From Brachionus manjavacas (taxonomy: Eukaryota; Rotifera; Eurotatoria; Ploima; Brachionidae), in assembly GCA_019054805.1 (NCBI GenBank), contig JAHQIY010000008.1, positions 4,077,501 through 4,141,500 on the forward strand: a DNA stretch of 64,000 nt, written 5' to 3'. How positions within the stretch are numbered: position 1 is the first letter of the stretch; the number at the start of each line of letters is the position of its first letter. Of the stretch, positions 22,690 through 34,099 are shown one piece after another. A program made the translations under genes and the position numbers. The notes beneath the pieces are model-generated. The model was not told where the DNA came from, searched no databases, and saw only the letters and a list, made by a program, of their open reading frames with translations.

Positions 22690-22945
22690 ATTCAATTTAT
22701 AAAGATTTTTTATAGAATCTTGAAAGAATTTACAAAATATCTCTTTAAACGTTTTGACTGGTAGAACAGATTAAAAATTTTAAAGAGAATATAGAGAAAA
22801 AACAAATATTTTTTAGTTTAATTAATGATTTTTTTATATCTCTAAAATATCTCTATTTTTTCTTCAAAATAGGCCAAATTATAGAGATTTAATAAAGAAT
22901 CTTTAAAGATACTACAAAAAATCTCTATTAAATGTTTTTTACGTT
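22690..22945 (+). repeat. Diverged direct repeat, about 60 bp, period about 178 bp
   Basis: The segments at about 22694-22755 and 22872-22942 share the order AGATTT...AGAATCTT..AAAGA...ACAAAA.ATCTCT..TAAA.GTTTT. The spacer also contains ATATCTCT words. It may be the internal repeat of an unrecognised element. Confidence 0.6.
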
Positions 22946-24532
22946 TTTTCTTGGAATTCAGATCTTACCGGCCCAAATCCAGTAATGGCAAAACACTTTT
23001 CATTTTATTTGCCCATAAACTATTTATCTTGAATTTCTGAAGCAATACAGGCAAAAATTTCAAAAATAATATTTAGAAAAAATTTATAAATGACGAAATT
23101 CGGTGTGAATGTACCTTCTTAAGGCTAAAATTAAATTAAAAAAAAAAACATAAATGTTGTAAATCTATCGGGCTAAATAGCTCAAAATAATAAAATTAAT
23201 AAAGTTTGCAATAAGAAAGATGAATTCAATTATTGAAAAAATGATACTATGTTTTTAATTTAAAATCTATAATATATCATTATTAGCACATTGTAAGCAA
23301 CATTGATTTACAGACGTCCACTTTTTAAAATAACAAAATAATTTTGAAAGAATATATGATTTGAATAAAGATGCTAAGTGCTCCATCAGCTTTTAAATAA
23401 AAAATGATGGGTTACTAAATTAAAGGAATGTTTTATAATGCTAATTCAAAAGGAAAAAAATACTAATTAGCCCGGGAAAATTTAATAATTCTTTTATGTA
23501 AATGGGGCTACAAATAAAAAAAAATGAATTTTACTGGGCTTCTAAAGATTTTGTTTGATTTTTGATTCCAAATAAATTATAAAATTTGAAAAATATGAAA
23601 AATTATTCTCTTAATCTTTATAAAATTCATCATGAATCTGGTCTCTTGCGGTCATACTTATTCGTTGAATGTTATTTCATCATCGGATTTAGCCATAAAT
23701 ATTTTGAGTATCATCATTTTAAATGCCATCTATGAATTCTTGAATGAGAATAAATTCCTAAGCTTCCTATGAAGAACATCGATCATAAGTGTGTGAGGTA
23801 ATTCTATCGTGGTCGTTGAGTCCAAAGTTTCTCATTTTAAAATGAAATTTAAATTTTTTTTGTTGCAAAGCTTACCAGTTTATGTTTAAAAAAAATTAAA
23901 GATAATTTTAAATAATTTAAAAAATTTTTAGTCCCATGGGAATTTAAAAATAATTCAAAAGCATTTAGTCAAAAATAATTTAATAAATTATTTTGACTAA
24001 ACCTCGAGGTTAAAAAGATAATGTAATAGAAAAAAACAGGAATTATGATATATTCTAGTGTAAGGGGAGTAATGGCTATTTACAGCATCCAACTCCGGGA
24101 TAGTTTGCAAGGTTTTACAGTATTCTAATTGTTTGTTTTGAATTTAAAATTAAAAAAGAATGTTAATTTAATGGCCTTTTGTTTTTAAACTTTTTATTGA
24201 TTTAAAATTTTTGATTATTTTTATCAAAGTCATCAAGATAAGTTTTTTTTTAATTTAAAAAAATCTGAAAATTAAACAATTACAAAAGTACCTCAGCAAC
24301 ATGCCTTTTTATAAATTTTTTATCATCAAGTTATGTTTTTTTAGTTAATTAAAAGTAGCTATTAATTTTATTATTTCTATTGTTTGTAATGAAATTCATA
24401 GTTCTCTTTTTTAAAATCCTTAAGCAAAATTATTAGAAAGGCTTGAAAAAAAAGTATTAAAAATCGTAATTACACAATCAAAAATCCTCTTTAAATAGCT
24501 AAGAAAAAGTGGAAAAATTAACAGAAAGAAAA
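22946..24532. other. AT-rich noncoding DNA
   Basis: A small hairpin (about 18-bp arms with one extra A) lies at 23964-24001. The last part is the 5' flank of the VWDE-like gene. No other feature is recognised. Confidence 0.4.
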
Positions 24533-27500
24533 ATGGAAAAAAAAACATTTTTGATATTCTTTTTACTAATTTCGGTTCTACCGTTCTTAAACAATGCTTC
24601 TACTGAAACGGATGTTCCTGAAATAGCAGATACCAATTCTGGTGATGAAGCAGCTACCAATTCTGGTGATGAAGCAGCTACCAATTCTGGTGATGAAGCA
24701 GCTACCATTGCTGAAAATCAACAAGAAACAGATAGTTCGAATGATCAAACAGAGGACTCAAATGTGTCAAATACTACTGAGACAGAAAATAGTGAAACAA
24801 CTATCATAACCACCACCACTACAACAACTACCACAACTACAACAACTACTACAACAACTACTACAACAACAGTGGCTACAACAACCACTACAAAAGACAA
24901 AGGAAGTTGCCTTGATGGATATTATCCAGATCAAAATAACGAATGTCAATGTAAAAATAAACAAGAATTAATTTCCTTAATTAAAATTATTTTTTAAGTT
25001 GACTTTGATCGGTTAAGCAGAACAGCTAATATAAAAGTAGTCACCAAATTAATGGACCCAAATGCATTACAGGATGAAATAAGTAGCAAATGTTCGTTGA
25101 CTTGTCCTGATAATGTCGATTGTAGCGCTCTAACCGGTTCCGTAGATTGGACTTATTCTGCAGATAATTCAGTCAACACAACAGATTTGTCTTATTCCGC
25201 AGAAAATAGAGAATTTTATTCTTATTTGGGCCATAATGATTGGGAGTCAGCCATTGGAGATTCAGTAATTGACATAACCACAAATTGGCTCTGTGATTTT
25301 TTAGTACAGAAATTTGAAAAAAATTTAATTAAAAAAAAGTCACATAGCCAAAGCTTTTTATTTTTTCAATTGAAAAATAATTTTTAATCTAGATAAATTG
25401 TACACTAAAATTGAATCACAATAATGTTAGTTTTGAAGCGGCAAGTCCAAAATATGACCTTGTCTTAAAATGTGAAATGGAAGGCTTGAGTGCTGTAATT
25501 TTAAAAGATTCGATTTAATTTTAATTTAAGTTTGAAAAATAATATTTAGAATGGCCAGAATAACTATGAGCTAAGTTACACTGAAAATGAGACAAAAACA
25601 AATAGACTAAGATGTTACTCAACCATTCCATTTGCATGCTCTGATACATCTCAATCAAATTGTGATTTCCGGCTTTCTCTTAATTACAATTCGAATCCAG
25701 CAAACGATCGAGTAGTGATCACACAGTGTTCCAAGAATTCCAATCAAAACTTTGTATGCAACCCAAAAGACAGAATGTTCAAGCCGTCTAATACATGGGC
25801 CACATCGGACGGCGAGTTGATTTGGGACATTGGTGTTAATCTCGAGTCAAAGAACAAAAATTTCAAAAATGCCATCTATGAACTTGTTTTGCAGAGCAAG
25901 AAAACTGGACAAGTGTCTTCGGTGTTAATTAGTAAATATAACGGTATGGTTAAACTCAACTATTAACTTAATTACTTTTAGATTTCATTAATTTTAAGAT
26001 TTTTTCTTTAAAAAAAATTTCGTAGATTTGCGAAAATTCATGTAATTCTTTTTTATTGAAAAAGAGTAATAGAATAGTAAAATCTAGACTTGGGCAAAAG
26101 TCAAAAAAAAGTCATTTTAAAGTCTTTTGAATTTTTTTTCAAAAAAGTCATTTGACTTGACTTTGACTTAATGACTTTTGCCCAAGTCTGGTAAAATCTA
26201 CCAATTTTAAAGATAAGCGCTAAAAAGAAACTTTTTTTCTGACTCTACAATTTACGAAAAAATTAGTAAATTTTCGTAATTTTACATAAATTTACAATCG
26301 TAACTGTATATTTAATTAAAAAAAAAGAATTAAAAAAAAAGAATTAAAGTTGTATAAATTCAAATCATTCATTAAAAAGATTAAATAATTCAAAAAGTTT
26401 AATCCAATTCTAAACAAGAACTTGTCTTTTATTGCCTATTTTTTTGAGAAAAGCTTACTTTCTTTATTCATCTTTAACCATACATAAGGTGTCAAATCAG
26501 ACACAAAATTCATAATTGTCTTTTTTTATTTTTTATTCTTCCATTGATTTTGAAATGAAATTCCTTCAAGTCCATTAAATTCTCCCAAAAAGGTGACCAA
26601 ATAATGGGAAAAGACTGTATAAATTCAAGTATGTTGCTTTTCAACAATAATCTTTTAACAACTTTTCGTAGACTAAGTTCTGTCCACAAAAATCATTCAT
26701 GGATATTTAAGAATAAGATGATCCGACACTTTTAAGTTATTATTTATTTTTGATGTCTATACTTTAAAGTGCTTAGAAAAATTGGAAATAAAATTTATGA
26801 TAAATTAGAACAATTTTTGGGACTATTCAATTTTGCTTTTTATGGTCTTATTATTTACGTGACTTGTTTTTGAAGAGAAATTTTATTATCAAAAAACACT
26901 ATCTGATTTTCTAGATCCGAAATTTATTTTTTGATCATAGAATTTATCTTAAAATTTGGAAAAATTTCGTTGAAAGCTTTTTTTGCAAAAATGTTTTTAA
27001 ACAACAATAGGACTCCTATTAAAAATTACTACTTTGGTTTACAAAATTGATTTTCAAACATAATAAATAATGCGGATACAAAATTTTAATTAAATTTTTG
27101 AGTTTGAATGCTGTTAAATTGTTTAATTCAAGAATACATTGAAATTATTTTTTAAACTAAATTTTATGTTCAGAATTATAATTTGAGTAAAAATTGGTCA
27201 CAAAATTGACCAGCCCCTAGAATTTATCAAGTTGAACTATCTGTTTTTGATCAAAATTAAACATTTTTTAAAGGTAAATTATATTTTTTCTTCGCGACCA
27301 CTATCAAATTTTGCCACATGTTTCAATGATCCTCATTGCCGAACATTCGACGGAAAGTAATTCGATTTGCCTAAAAATAAATAAAAATCAATTGAAATAA
27401 TTTTATTCATAAAAAGATGGTTCGAGCTTCAACAAGCAGGAGAATATCTAATGTATGAAAATGTCGAAACTCAAACAAGAGTAATTTATCTTTTTTATTT

Positions 27501-30040
27501 GAAAAAAAAACAAAAAATTAATAAAAATAATCAAAGGTTCATGTTAGAAGCTTGTTGTGTAACCCGAGCGGTTTTACATGGCCCGGATATCCTCCTCCAT
27601 ATTGCTTAAACAAAATATTCATTCAATATTTTTATGAATTGATTCGCATCGATGTGTCCAAGAATATTATTTTGTACTCAGATTATTCCAGAAACATTGT
27701 TAATCAACCAGTTCATTTTGATTCATCGGGAAATGTCAAAAACGATCTGAATTCGTTGATAATCAAAAGAGTTGGTTACAGTTTTGAAATAATAACTGGA
27801 TATGGATTAGTTCTAAGAATCTATGGATATGTTTGGAATTTTTTTATGTATATAAACCGCTATGATATAATTCCTGCTAAAGGAGATGCAGGCAAAATTG
27901 ATGGTCTTTTTTCTAATTGGGATAATGATCGCGCAAACGATTTGACTAAATTAAAAGATGGTACAAGTTCATCAGATTTACCAGCTATCTTCAACAGCTA
28001 TTTGTATAAACTCAAAAATTTCATTAAAAATTATAAAAAATTAATTTTTGTTTCAAAGAGCTTCTAGTAACAACATACCAAGTCTGGAAACAAGCTACTA
28101 TTCATTTAATTCTACTGATATAAGTTACATGCATAGCTTTTGTGCCTCGCTAGGTATTGATTTCTTTTCGTCATCAGATCAGCGATCTCCATGTGCCAAT
28201 GGCCGAAATGAAGATGCATTTGGCTACCAGAAAAGTAGATCAAGACGAAGCATTGAAACATTGTAATAAAATTTTTAAGTGATTTAAATTAAAGATTTTT
28301 ATACTACTATTTGGTTTAGAGAGGATCCCATTGAGATAATTAATAGAATTGGTGAGTCGAATTCTTTCAAAAAATTCCTCAGCCTGCCGCCGATGCCGCA
28401 TGCGCCAAAACGCTTGGTAAAAATTTAATAATTTTTAAGTTAAAAATTAATTATGTAGTGTGTGTGTTATTTAATGATTAAAATAATTTTTAGAAATTAA
28501 AAAAATATATAAAATTGATTAAAATTTTCAAAAATTTTAATAGGAAAAAAATGCTTTTTAGATACTTTAGATTTTTTGGCATTTATTTTTGAACTAAAGT
28601 CTTTTCTAATCACGAAAAAAGCCATATTCATTCAGCTACAATACAAAAATTGTAAAATTTACAGATTTTTTGAATAACCTCCAAAATGAACCAAAATCTG
28701 TGACAGGAAATATTCTCTTGTGAATAGAATTGTGAAAAACTTGAATAGGCTTACAGCCTAAGTGATCACGTTAAATAATAGATTCAAGAAACATTCGGTG
28801 ATAGCTATCATAGCAAGCAATAGCCAAAATTAATCATTTTTTTCAAGAGTTTAGTGTTTAAGTTCTTTGTTCAAGGCTATTTCAATTTAAAATAATTTAT
28901 TAAATTAAGCTTTTCTAAAGAGTCAGTTAATTTTTTATTAAAGAAAAAGAGGAAAAAAAATACTATTTAAAATATTAACTTATTGATTTAAATAATTATT
29001 TAAAAGGAAAGATGCTGTAAACATTTGTAAATACTTCTGAAATATATCAAAATTAATTATTTGTGAATATTTCAGGTAAGAGATGTTTCAAATGAGGATA
29101 AAAACGCTACTTGTGATAATCTTGGAAACAAAGTTGAATCTGATTTACAAACAGGAACTGACATAGACAATGTAGTTGAAAATTGCAAACTTGACGTCCT
29201 TTTGGATCCAGTAAAGATAAAATTTATTTCATCAACAAAATGATTTAACCAATTTTTTTAAAAGGAAACTGACTATACAAATGGCTACGAAAATGATGTA
29301 TCCGTGTCTGTAATTGAGCTGGCTACAAATGATAAAGTAAATATGAACATATCAGGCGACGAGCTTGTGATCAAAATAGTTTTGACCAATTTGTGTCCTA
29401 ATAACTGCTCTGGAAATGGTAACTGTACAACTACTGGCACTTGTGAATGCGAGGAAAACTATAGCGGTGCAGATTGCTCATCGTATGCATTGGATACACC
29501 GGAAATTGTTGATACAACACAAACAGACATTTGGGACTTATCTCAAGGACCTTTGACTGATATAATAATAAGAACAAAAAAATTTGTCTCAACAAATCCA
29601 AATGCTAAATTTAAATTTTCAGTTTATGTAAGAATTTTTATTAGAAAAATGAATATAAATTTTTTATTTTTAAAAAAAAAGTATCCCAACATCAATACCA
29701 AAATATTGGATGGTACTATAAATGCTACTGAGATAGCGTTCAATACCAACTTTTTAAACATGACTTCGGTTTCATTAAATCAAAATTTTTTCTTTCTGAA
29801 AATAAGTGTTACAAATGATGATAGCGTTTACAGCAATCCAATTACCATCACGGCTGCTGATCTTACTAAATACACATGCACCACTTCAACTTGTACCCAG
29901 ATAACTGTGGTAAGAACTATTTGATTTGTTTATTAAAATTATTTAATTATTTTTTCAAGCCAAGTGATGCGAGCTTTCAAAAATTGAATGCAATGATGAT
30001 GCTTATTTTTGCAATAACTGGCTTTTATTTTCAAAACTAA
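24533..30040 (+). CDS. VWDE-like secreted mucin/VWD/EGF protein, 13 exons (one junction unresolved)
   Basis: Spliced model: 24533-24950, 24999-25303, 25393-25494, 25550-~25912 or 25921, 27274-27356, 27417-27480, 27537-28003, 28059-28262, 28320-28416, 29076-29210, 29265-29627, 29682-29909, 29960-30040; about 970 residues. All listed junctions have GT/AG and matching phase. The protein has a signal peptide (LIFFLLISVLPFL), three NSGDEAAT repeats, and a Thr tract (~20 Thr). After a Cys-containing region comes a VWD domain (CFNDPHCRTFDGKWFELQQ, GEYLMYENVETQTRVHV, later GLFSNWDNDRANDL). An RSRR basic site suggests furin-type cleavage. Near the C terminus is one EGF module (CPNNCSGNGNCTT..CECEENYSGADC). 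The C terminus (AMMMLIFAITGFYFQN) suits a GPI signal. Family knowledge: VWD plus EGF in this order is typical of VWDE-type extracellular proteins. Intron 4 (~1.35 kb) holds a nested MITE; its donor is uncertain because the good GTAAAT donor at 25932 is in the wrong phase for the next exon. AATAAA is at 30081-30086. Confidence 0.85.
24632..24890 (+). repeat. Coding repeats in exon 1: 24-bp x3 and an ACA/ACT tract
   Basis: Three identical 24-bp units at 24632-24703 encode NSGDEAAT. At about 24811-24890 a run of ACA/ACT/ACC codons encodes an almost pure Thr stretch interrupted only by one Val-Ala. Both are likely length-variable and form the mucin-like stalk. Confidence 0.9.
26020..26307. mobile_element. 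Degenerate TACAGT-family MITE inside intron 4 of the VWDE-like gene
   Basis: The right end reads CGTAACTGTA (26298-26307) and both arms are made of ACGAAAATT/TTTACGTAA-like words, as in 19479-19652. The left end is poorly preserved. It is interrupted by the hAT-type MITE at 26085-26190. Confidence 0.5.
26085..26190. mobile_element. hAT-type MITE with perfect 8-bp target duplication
   Basis: The termini are TAGACTTGGGCAAAAGTCA and its inverse, ending in TGACTTTTGCCCAAGTCTG; the first base is the only mismatch. The flanks are GTAAAATC at both 26077-26084 and 26191-26198. The interior is AAGTCA/TGACTT repeats and has no ORF. Confidence 0.92.
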
Positions 30041-30329
30041 TAATTTCATATTAGAATCTTAGAAAAACTAGAATCATTTTAATAAAGAGCAAAATAAAAA
30101 CTTGGCATCTTTAATTTTAATTAATTTGAATAAATATTTTTAAATTAAAATTATTTTAGTTAAAAATTAAAATCATTAAGTCTACTTTTAATAATTTTAA
30201 TAATAAATTTTAATTCAATACAGGTAAATAGGATTTTGAAAAAAATTCAAGTAATAAACATATTATATTAAATTATATTAAAGAATGCGTATAAAACATT
30301 GATCATTTAAATTTTATTAGTTTTCCTCA

Positions 30330-30830
30330 ACTATCTCAAAAAAAATAGCTTTGAAATATTATGATCAATATTATAGTCTTTTAAAACTGTTCCATTATGG
30401 CTTTGATAATGAACCCCTTGGCTTACTCTCTAATTATTTTACAAATAGATCACAAATAGTATGTTTTTGTAATGAAAATTCGAAACCTGTATCTCCTAAA
30501 TTAGAGGTATCACAAGTATCTGTTTTAGGTTACCTCTTTTTCTTATCTTTGTGAATGTACTATCTTTTTTATTAAAATTTAATATCAAAATATTTGCTGA
30601 TGACACAACCATTATTTACTCTCACATGAACTATATTAGAGACTATATTAGTATTATTAATATTAATAAATTAATATCCCTAATGATTGCTGTTTCTTTT
30701 GTATTGTTGATATAAATTGGTCTTAAACTTTATAAATGATCGTCACTAAAATAAATATGAATGGTTCTGAAACGATTTATGACTTTTATTTAAGAAATGA
30801 TAAATCAAAATAGCTAAATAATAAAATGGA
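30330..30830 (+). mobile_element. RT fragment of a LINE (Rex/CR1-like)
   Basis: Frames give LLKLFHYGFDNEPLGLLSNYF, then TNRSQIV, a damaged PQGSVLGPLLF block (SQVSVLGYLFFLSL), FADDTTIIYS near 30590-30620, and INWS.TL.MIVT near 30714-30750. Order and spacing match motifs 3 to 6 of a LINE RT. The catalytic FADD is preserved but the frame is broken by shifts and stops. The N and C termini are missing. Confidence 0.85.
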
Positions 30831-31171
30831 AAAAAATCTTCTTTCACTTATTTAAAGGATAAATGATTCAGATTCAGAGTAATTATTATTGGAATCACTA
30901 AATTTCCAAATATTCAGTATTCTACTCTTTTGATTTATTATTTTTAAAAGCTAAAAAGGTATCCTCCAGACAAAAAAACACATATCATCCCAAAAATGTT
31001 TACTCTTTCCAAATACTCAATATTTTTTTAAATCTATTCAACTTTTTTTAGCCATCGCCCTACATCTAAAACTAGACAAAAAAGAGGATAAAGAGGAAAG
31101 AATAGTTAATTGTGTAGATATTTTATCAGTTTGTACAGTAGTATTTAGACTGTTAATTACCAATACTTCGT

Positions 31172-31850
31172 AAATAATCACTTTCTGTTGAGATTAATTA
31201 CTTTTTGTTGAAAAATAAAATTTTTATTTTGGACAAAAAAAATTTACTAAACAAGTTGAAATTAATGAGTTTTTGTTTATTTTAATTATTTTTTGTTCAT
31301 AATAATTTATTGTATTATACAATGTTTAGTTTGGAGTCTAAAAAAAATTTGAAATAAAATTAAATAAAAATGTTTAATAAAAATAATATGTCGTGGAAAG
31401 TTGTTGATTTGCAAACTGAGTGCAAGCAGTTAAAATTGTCGTACCCTGGAAAGAAATCAGATCTGATAAAAAGATTGATCAACTTTTCAGTCTCGATTAC
31501 ATTAACTCAAGATAAAAAAAACTAGAATTGGATAAAAAAAGTTAATTTTAATAAATTGATTTCATTTCAATCCGCTTTAAAAAAAAAAACAATTTAATAG
31601 TACAGATTGGTCAAGCATTAGATGCACTTGCAGTAATTTTTTCAAGAATTATTATTGCTCTCAGTAAACCAGTAAACCAAAAGCTTTAAGCAATACCATT
31701 GAAGTTTATTCAGACAGCTGTTTTTCCAGAAGCAAAAGCTGGAAGACAAACTAAAGCAAAAGTATGCCTAGCTAGGTGTTAAGTGAATTTTTTTGGTGCA
31801 AAATATACTTTTTCAACAAAAAGTAATTAATCTCAACAGAAAGTTATATT
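31172..31850 (+). mobile_element. Small DNA element with ~40-bp inverted ends carrying a SAP-domain ORF
   Basis: The left end at about 31174-31214 (CTTTCTGTTGAGATTAATTA then CTTTTTGTTGAAAAA) recurs in reverse at about 31808-31850. Between them an ORF from ATG 31370 to TAG 31525 (51 codons) contains WKVVDLQTECKQLKLSYPGK and then KSDLIKRLI, which is a SAP DNA-binding motif. The downstream 31560-31790 has no intact frame. No transposase is recognised, so the class is unknown. Degenerate copies of the end motif (AAAAAGTAATTAT) occur again at about 32508-32590. Confidence 0.7.
31370..31525 (+). CDS. SAP-domain mini-protein or first exon, within a DNA element
   Basis: The 51-residue ORF is almost entirely a SAP motif: an Leu-rich first helix (VVDLQTECKQL), a Gly turn (YPGKKS) and a second helix (DLIKRLINF). 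SAP motifs bind AT-rich DNA. It could be an independent small protein or the first exon of a longer one. Its position between inverted ends argues that it belongs to the element rather than to the host. Confidence 0.5.
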   Translation: MFNKNNMSWKVVDLQTECKQLKLSYPGKKSDLIKRLINFSVSITLTQDKKN

Positions 31851-32895
31851 AAAATCTTAATATTTAAAACCCAAATGTGTGAAAAAAAGTAAAATCTTAA
31901 TACATTTATTTACGATAACTAACTTAAATATTCAAATATAATGCTTTTAAAATTGTCTTAATTGTTATATATGATAAAATATAGCTTATATTTTCTCTGA
32001 CGAAAATTTTTTCTCTTAGTAGCAATTTTATTTTATTTAAAAGCAGTTCATTAGATTGACAGTTATTTTTTTTAATTACTAGGAAAAATTTGAGATTTAA
32101 TAACTAATTAACAATTTAGTATTTAATCAATTAAAACATGAGTTCTGATAAGGAAAATATTAAATACTAAAAAAAATATTTTTGCTCCTTTTTGATATAA
32201 TATTTACTCCTTTTTTTTGCCTTAAATGGAATTGTTACTACAATTATTATTTATTACAATTTGTGTAAAAAATAAAATTGATAAAAAAATTGAATAAAAG
32301 AAAAAAAATTCAAATTCATCGAAGTTCAATCATTCGTACAAGTTTTTCTTACAAGAAATGGTGCTTTTACAGACATTTAATTTAATTATTTTAATATTTT
32401 TTATATCAATTTTTCAATTTAATAATCAAAAAAATGTCTCTTTTTTATTTATATTATTCCGGCAGCGAAGCAACGGGAAAAACCTTGTAATCTAATTAAA
32501 TTAAACAAAAAGTAATTATTTTCAGCAATTAATTTACAATTAATAACCTTCGACAGTAAAATAATTGTTTTCAAAAAAAAGTAATTTTATACAGCAGAAA
32601 AAATAATCGTAAATTAAGTAATTTCAACATGAAGGTAATATTTTCTCTTGTATTTAGCACATTTTGGAGCAATTGTGTTACTTTTTTTCAAACTAAAAAA
32701 ACTTTTAGTGTAAAGACAAATAATAAAATGACAAAATAAGTATTTAATTAAATTTCAAAAATTGAAATTTTTTTATTTAAAAATAAATTGAAATCTGAAC
32801 ATGATTATTACTAGTGTGTTGATCCATTAGTAAGATCCTGTTGAATAAAAAAGAAGTTCTAAAATTGTATTTCTTAAATTTTAAAAATGTTCGTT
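31851..32895. other. AT-rich noncoding DNA
   Basis: No gene is seen. TTTATT at 32772-32777 is a candidate polyadenylation signal for the minus-strand CIBAR gene. Words AAAAGTAATTAT near 32508 and 32577 echo the ends of the SAP element. Confidence 0.4.
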
Positions 32896-34099
32896 TTAAA
32901 CTTCGGTTTCAGTTAAGCTTTGTAGAAATTCTAGTCTTGCCTTTTGTTTTTTAGCTTCGTAGCTTTCCTCTACTTCGCTACTATCATCAGTTGAATTCTC
33001 ATTTTGTAAAGCATCATCACTATCTTCATCATTTAGCTTGATAATTTCAAATAAACTATTTGAACTAGTCAATCTTTTTATTTCTTTCTTTTTGTTTATA
33101 TTCTCAGAATTCGTAGAATAACTTATTAATGACGCACATGATATGTTTGATATTATCTTGGAACTTTTGGGTGAATTACTTTTCTCAGATGAATTGAGTG
33201 GGTCAAATTTGTTTGTAATGTTCATTAGAGCTGTTTCGAAATTGTGCTGATACAAGCCTTTAGTCATTTCAGCCAAACTTTTATTAAAAACTTCATCCTC
33301 ACTCGAACTAAGACTTTTATATCCATTTGAATACACTTGTGTGGCTTGAGTACAAAACGATAACTGGATCAGCACAAAATCTTTGAAAATGTTCTTTAAA
33401 ATTTAATAAAATTTATAAATTTTTTTATTTTTATTTTCATTTGAATTTACATTAAATGTTTGAATTTTTTGTTTCTCAAAATGTTCAATCAATTTTTTTA
33501 GCTCAATTTTTATGTCCATCATGTCATTTGTTTCTGAATACTTGATGTCTTGATTGAAGTATTTACATTGCTGGTATATTTCTTTTTTATAAAGATTAAA
33601 CAAGCGTTTGTATTTGGCCTTTAAAGTTATTAGACTTTTTTTGTTTTTTTTTAATTTTCCAAATTTTACTTTGGTTAGCCTAAGACATTCCAATAATGAA
33701 TTGAAACTTTTGCTTAGTCTCAACTCTAGCCTCTCGATCTAAAGAAAAATTAAATATTTTTCTCATTTATAACAATAAATCTCACTCGCCTTTGCATCTC
33801 TATTATCCTCAACTATCGAAAGACATTGGGTTAGTTGACGAAATTTTCTGTAAAAATCCGGATCGGGTGAAGATTTAACTTCACTTTTGGACAAAAAATC
33901 GTTCAGCGATTTGACCATGTCATCACCTAAGTCGCGAAGCTTTGCAAGCTTTTTGATCAAAGCTTTTAAATGTTCATCAAAATTGGATATAAAAACGCAG
34001 GTTGCATCCAACACGTCCAAATATTCTTCACTTAAAAGATAAATGTGTATTGGTATTTAAAAATTTTCCAAACTCCTACTAATTTGTACAATCAATCAT
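32896..34099 (-). CDS. CIBAR: CIBAR/FAM92 family BAR-domain protein, 4 exons
   Basis: Minus-strand exons 34099-34080, 34030-33790, 33738-33451 and 33393-32896 join in phase to give 347 residues. CIBAR (FAM92) proteins are BAR-domain membrane-curvature proteins that act with Chibby at the base of cilia. Blocks recognised in order are LIKKLAKLRDLGDDMV (N-terminal helix), EDNRDAK joined to IERLELRLSK, HFEKQKIQTFN, and IFKDFVLIQLSFCTQ then ATQVYSNGYKSLSSSEDE. An acidic, Ser-rich tail (residues ~250-347) ends QSLTETEV; this tail is longer than in vertebrate members (about 290 residues total). Introns are 49, 51 and 57 bp. The second needs the donor AAG|GCGAGT because the GTGAG donor three bases on (after GCGA) would break the frame, and IERLE just after the acceptor is family-conserved. 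Identification is by my reading of motif order, not by a search. Confidence 0.83.

Noticed and set aside
25933-27273. Search for an extra exon in VWDE-like intron 4, for example around 27170-27230
   Set aside because: Short open pieces exist but none has both a good phase and conserved residues, so the junction was left unresolved.
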